Shown here piece after piece: positions 61,580 through 64,000 of a stretch of DNA of 64,000 bases (position 1 is the stretch's first letter; every line of letters starts with the position of its first letter). The translations under genes were made by a program, and so were the position numbers. Below the pieces are notes generated by a model, which saw only the letters and a program-made list of their open reading frames with translations, was not told where the DNA came from and did not search any database. This stretch comes from DASRDU01 sp035560235 (lineage in GTDB: Bacteria > Acidobacteriota > Blastocatellia > RBC074), in the NCBI GenBank assembly GCA_035560235.1, contig DATMAG010000016.1, positions 46,253-110,252 of the forward strand, in the 5' to 3' direction.

Positions 61580-61639
61580 CATATTTCCAGTACTGGAAAC
61601 AAATGTCCAATACTGGAAACATGTTTCCAGTATTGGACA
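61536..61639. repeat. Array of five 16-bp palindromes
   Basis: Palindrome TTTCCAGTACTGGAAA occurs at 61536-61551 and 61584-61599, with variants at 61560-61575 (ending GGTAA), 61604-61619 (TGTCCAATACTGGAAA) and 61624-61639 (TTTCCAGTATTGGACA). The last two are exact reverse complements of each other. Spacing is 24, 24, 20 and 20 bases. The first two copies are inside the preceding coding region. Confidence 0.93.
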
Positions 61640-61664
61640 CATTGTCGTCCATCTAATTCATGTT

Positions 61665-61696
61665 AGCAGAGTATTTTCAGAGCAGAGTATTTTCAG
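61665..61696. repeat. Exact tandem duplication of 16 bp
   Basis: AGCAGAGTATTTTCAG is present twice head to tail (61665-61680 and 61681-61696), 24 bases before the Mrr gene. It may result from integration or slippage at the left edge of the cassette region. Confidence 0.85.
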
Positions 61697-61719
61697 AGCA
61701 GGCACTCGCGATATAAAAG

Positions 61720-62640
61720 ATGGCAATTCCTGACTACCAAACTTTAATGTTGCCTTTACTCCGTTACGCTTCTGACGGACAAGAGCATTCTTTGCGTGAG
61801 GCCATAGAACGACTCGCAGATCAATTTCGACTGAGTGATGATGAAAGGAAAGAATTACTTCCAAGCGGCCAGCAGGCCACTTTTGACAATAGAGTTGGTT
61901 GGGCAAGGACGTACCTGAAAAAAGCAGGGCTGTTGACAGGTTCAAGGCGAGGCTATTTCGTAATCACAGATCGAGGAAAGTCTATCCTGGGGAATGGCAT
62001 TCAGCGAATTGATCAAGTGTATTTACGTCAATTCCCTGAATTTGCAGAATTCCAGAATCGAAGTCGAAGAAATGATGAGGAAGAGGCCACTTCAACTCCT
62101 ACCCAGCAAGAAGTTGAGATGACCCCAGAGGAAACAATCGAAGGCGCGCATCAGAAGTTACGTGAAAACCTTGCAGCCGAGTTGCTTCAGACAGTGAAAT
62201 CCTGCTCTCCCAATTTTTTTGAACGGCTGGTGGTTGATCTGCTTTTGAAAATGGGCTACGGCGGAACAAGGCGAGATGCAGGAAGGGCCATCGGGAAAAG
62301 CGGGGATGGCGGAATAGATGGTGTTATCAATGAAGATCGTCTTGGGCTTGATGCTGTTTACATTCAGGCCAAAAGATGGGAAGGCACTGTTGGGCGGCCA
62401 GAAATTCAAAAATTTGTTGGGGCATTACAAGGGCAACGGGCACGAAAGGGCATCTTTATCACAACGTCCTCGTTTACGCGCGAAGCCCATGAATATGCAG
62501 GCAGGATTGATAGCAAAGTAATCTTGATTGACGGAGAACAGCTTTCCCAATTTATGATTGATTTCAATGTTGGGGTCTCGATTATCGCCAACTACGAACT
62601 GAAGAAAGTTGATCTCGATTATTTTACGGACGAGGTGTAA
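61720..62640 (+). CDS. mrr: Mrr-type restriction endonuclease (type IV)
   Basis: 306 residues. The N-terminal Mrr_N winged-helix domain (about 5-95: MLPLLRYASDGQEHSLREAIERLADQF, ITDRGKSIL) recognises DNA. The C-terminal nuclease domain (about 150-270) has FFERLVVDLLLKMGYGG, then DGGIDGVINEDRLGLDAVYIQAKRW, the D...Q-x-K catalytic motif of Mrr_cat, and IFITTSSFTREAHEYA. Mrr cuts methylated DNA and defends against modified phage or plasmid DNA. The gene is clearly more AT-rich than its neighbours to the left and is followed after five bases by an attC-like site, so it looks like a captured integron cassette. No good ribosome binding site is seen. Confidence 0.92.
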   Translation: MAIPDYQTLMLPLLRYASDGQEHSLREAIERLADQFRLSDDERKELLPSGQQATFDNRVGWARTYLKKAGLLTGSRRGYFVITDRGKSILGNGIQRIDQVYLRQFPEFAEFQNRSRRNDEEEATSTPTQQEVEMTPEETIEGAHQKLRENLAAELLQTVKSCSPNFFERLVVDLLLKMGYGGTRRDAGRAIGKSGDGGIDGVINEDRLGLDAVYIQAKRWEGTVGRPEIQKFVGALQGQRARKGIFITTSSFTREAHEYAGRIDSKVILIDGEQLSQFMIDFNVGVSIIANYELKKVDLDYFTDEV

Positions 62641-62645
62641 CCCGT

Positions 62646-62732
62646 GCCTAACAACTCGTTCACCGGGCGTGGCCGACAGGCGGTGCGTAAATCACGGTCA
62701 CACGGCCACGCCCGGTGAACGAGTTGTTGGGC
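62646..62732 (+). other. attC-like recombination site 1
   Basis: The 87-base element begins GCCTAAC (RYYYAAC) and ends GTTGGGC (GTTRRRY), the core sites expected at attC ends. The arms 62650-62675 and 62703-62728 are exact inverted complements of 26 bp. Position just after the Mrr stop fits a cassette. The lack of unpaired bases is unusual for attC. Confidence 0.55.
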
Positions 62733-62788
62733 GCATATACCTGATAGCAACTTGATGTCCTCAGATGCCGGAGACATAATTATCGCTG

Positions 62789-63022
62789 ATGGGCTTTGAA
62801 ATCGTCAGTGAGATTATTGACATCGAAAAAATTGCGGCTGGGCGCGGCATTCGGATTCTGCCGCTTCTGCACAGAAGGTTTGGCAAAGGACGCTGGCGCA
62901 AACTCAAAGGCATTGCCACCGTTCGCCTGGCGGACGGAACGGAGCGGACGGCAGAGCTGCATTGGTTTGAGGCCCACGGGATCGGGAAAAGAATGGTGCG
63001 CATCAAACGTTTTCTTGATTGA
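62789..63022 (+). CDS. Small conserved-type cassette protein
   Basis: 77 residues, highly basic: IDIEKIAAGRGIRILPLLHRRFGKGRWRKLKGIATVRLADGTERTAELHWFEAHGIGKRMVRIKRFLD. The RFGKGRWRKLKG and LHWFEAHGIGK stretches look strongly conserved and resemble small proteins of unknown function I recall from Cyanobacteria and Chloroflexi. It could bind nucleic acid. It is 57 bases after the first attC-like site and ten bases before the next small gene, in a two-gene cassette. No toxin or enzyme motif is present. Its function is unknown. Confidence 0.7.
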   Translation: MGFEIVSEIIDIEKIAAGRGIRILPLLHRRFGKGRWRKLKGIATVRLADGTERTAELHWFEAHGIGKRMVRIKRFLD

Positions 63023-63031
63023 AGTAAAGTT

Positions 63032-63265
63032 ATGAGCGAGCAAAAGGAAAGAAAGTCACAGTTTGCCATCTGCATCGCCAGTGACAATCCTGATTTACTG
63101 ACGCCACGCCGGATCTATGAGGTGCTGGATGACGCGAGCGCGGCACGGTCAAATTATGTGCGCGTCATAGACAATGAAGGGGAAGACTACCTTTATCCGG
63201 CAAGTAGCTTTGTCTTTGTCAGCTTTGCACCAGAGATTGAAGCTGCGATTCTGCAAGCTGCCTGA
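63032..63265 (+). CDS. Small conserved-type cassette protein
   Basis: 77 residues: ERKSQFAICIASDNPDLLTPRRIYEVLDDASAARSNYVRVIDNEGEDYLYPASSFVFVSF. The fold is probably a small beta-barrel; the NPDLLTPRRIYEVL and VRVIDNEGEDYLYP segments look conserved and resemble uncharacterised small proteins of environmental bacteria. It is acidic where the preceding protein is basic and follows it by nine bases, so the two could interact, perhaps as a toxin-antitoxin-like pair. This is inference from charge and spacing only. An attC-like site lies 29 bases downstream. Confidence 0.72.
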   Translation: MSEQKERKSQFAICIASDNPDLLTPRRIYEVLDDASAARSNYVRVIDNEGEDYLYPASSFVFVSFAPEIEAAILQAA

Positions 63266-63294
63266 GTGCAACAGTGCGTTGTAAACAAACTTGC

Positions 63295-63352
63295 GCCCAA
63301 CCGTCGTTTCAGCGGAGCGCCCTGCAGTCGCCCGCTGAACTCGGCGTTCGGT
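63295..63352 (+). other. attC-like recombination site 2
   Basis: A 58-base element beginning GCCCAAC (RYYYAAC) and ending GTTCGGT, one mismatch from GTTRRRY. The inner arms share CAGCGG/CCGCTG and TCG/CGG pairs with unpaired bases, as in classical 59-base elements. It closes the two-gene cassette. Confidence 0.5.
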
Positions 63353-63862
63353 AGTCCTGACCAAACGGTTTGTGACAATGGAACGAGTGCCAGGCCAAAC
63401 AAAGAAAAGAACCTGGTGACGACGTAAATGATTTGTTCACCTAACAAAACCAAATGCTTGTGACGACAAAAACAGGAACTGGCTGAGAACCAAATAACGT
63501 AAAATTTCTCAGCCCCAAACGACGCCACCGACAACGGTTTTACCTTCGATCCTGGACGCCAAACCAGAGAACGAGGGAAAACCAAACGGAAACGAGAAAA
63601 CAGAACCGAGCGCGTATCCTCAACTTTGATGCGCTTCCTGACCAAACCCGAATATCCTTCGGTTGCGGTCAACGGCCTTTGGTAAGCAAGGTCTGTAAAA
63701 TTTGTTGCTTCGGAAACGATTTGTTTGTGACGGTTTCAAAAACAGACAAAACAGACCGAACATCCATCTGAGGTGGAGTTGTCAAGGAGAAATCAGCCCG
63801 TAGTGGCTTCGAGTAAAGCAATTAAGGGCGAATTTGTTTTCCGCAATTGGGCCAAATAACTA
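63353..63862. other. AT-rich stretch without a supported gene
   Basis: About 500 bases between the second attC-like site and the IS3 left end. The word CCAAA, preceded mostly by A, G or C, recurs about nine times, but no periodic array is formed. The only long frame, on the minus strand, runs across the attC-like site and is likely spurious. It may be a non-coding cassette or a decayed gene. Confidence 0.5.
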
Positions 63863-64000
63863 TGATGCTCCCAAAAATTTAGACCATTGATTAAGGTGTA
63901 AAATCGCTGCCGATCAGGGGCATTATGAAAAAGAAGCAGCGAAAAACTTACACCACCGCTTTCAAGGTGAAGATCGCCCTGGAAGCGATCAAAGGCCAGC
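63863..64000 (+). mobile_element. IS3-family insertion sequence, left end (truncated by window)
   Basis: TGATGCTCCCAAAAATTTAGACC at 63863 onward has the TG start and CCC-AAAAATTTAGACC layout of IS3-family terminal inverted repeats. Sixty-two bases in, a transposase OrfA start follows. The right end lies outside the window. It appears to have inserted in the AT-rich stretch after the cassette array. Confidence 0.8.
63925..64000 (+). CDS. IS3-family transposase OrfA (partial, N-terminus)
   Basis: From the ATG at 63925 the first 25 residues read MKKKQRKTYTTAF followed by KVKIALEAIKGQ. This is the typical start of IS3/IS911 OrfA proteins, whose helix-turn-helix binds the element's terminal repeats. 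The rest of OrfA, and the OrfB integrase normally made by -1 frameshifting, lie beyond the window. Confidence 0.9.
   Translation, partial: MKKKQRKTYTTAFKVKIALEAIKGQ

Noticed and set aside
61536..61639. Possible CRISPR array
   Set aside because: The repeats are 16-bp palindromes with 4-8 base gaps, partly inside a gene. There are no unique spacers of normal length and no cas genes.
62646..62732. Intrinsic terminator after the Mrr gene
   Set aside because: The stem is long, but the central loop is 27 bases and no T-run follows. The end motifs fit an attC-like site better.
63193..63672. A 159-codon minus-strand frame in the accessory zone
   Set aside because: It crosses the attC-like site and the end of a small plus-strand gene, and part of it is simply the translated palindrome. 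It has no ribosome binding site.

Overview
The window looks like part of a chromosome from an Acidobacteriota bacterium, probably close to Blastocatellia. This is an inference from gene content: an Oar-type TonB-dependent receptor with an N-terminal carboxypeptidase-regulatory domain, Tat-exported Gfo/Idh/MocA oxidoreductases, a secretin with a C-terminal cohesin domain, carboxypeptidase-regulatory proteins, XisH/XisI and DUF433/DUF5615 modules. No rRNA or tRNA gene was seen. Most of the sequence is moderately GC-rich. The right end, from about 61.6 kb, is visibly more AT-rich and accessory.

Layout. 1-9.9 kb (+): an envelope copper/redox block with the end of a multicopper oxidase, a YVTN beta-propeller protein, a double-SCO gene, a cytochrome c fused to a periplasmic ligand-binding domain, a SurA-like/DsbA-like protein and an AMIN-TPR-secretin-cohesin protein. 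Two of these genes are split by -1 frame changes. 9.9-20 kb: carboxylesterase, P-type ATPase, Hsp20, a secreted papain-fold candidate, ApbE and two Tat-exported Gfo/Idh proteins. 20-26 kb (-): a four-gene PspA operon (PspA, membrane coiled-coil protein, TonB-C protein, AAA ATPase) followed by a decayed carboxypeptidase-regulatory gene. 26.9-33.3 kb: secreted protein, PurD, acyl-CoA ligase, sugar isomerase-like protein and YbjN-like protein. 33.3-41.8 kb (-): an unusual redox/signalling cluster in which a cyclic-nucleotide-binding/Fe-S/membrane protein, an FHA-heptaheme protein, a zinc-ribbon rhomboid, a ClpX-like unfoldase and an Fe-S flavoprotein lie head to tail. 42-49.5 kb (-): corrinoid-binding protein, MFS transporter, DUF433/DUF5615 pair, membrane sulfatase and solute symporter with DUF3311 partner. 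49.7-61 kb (+): Uma2 protein, a three-gene set of adenylate-forming enzyme, radical SAM enzyme and halogenase-like flavoprotein, then antiporter, TonB-dependent receptor, XisH-XisI fusion and SDR.

61.2-64 kb is an accessory zone. A small basic protein gene runs into an array of five 16-bp palindromes. It is followed by an Mrr-type nuclease gene closed by an attC-like site, a second cassette of two small genes closed by another attC-like site, an unexplained AT-rich stretch, and the left end of an IS3-family element cut by the window edge.

Long, often perfect inverted repeats of 15-41 bp arms sit in many intergenic gaps, and one lies inside a coding region. At least two of them share a core and therefore belong to one dispersed family. 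Several short gene remnants (a DUF433 start, a glyoxalase-like end, a carboxypeptidase-regulatory fragment) show ongoing decay between intact operons.
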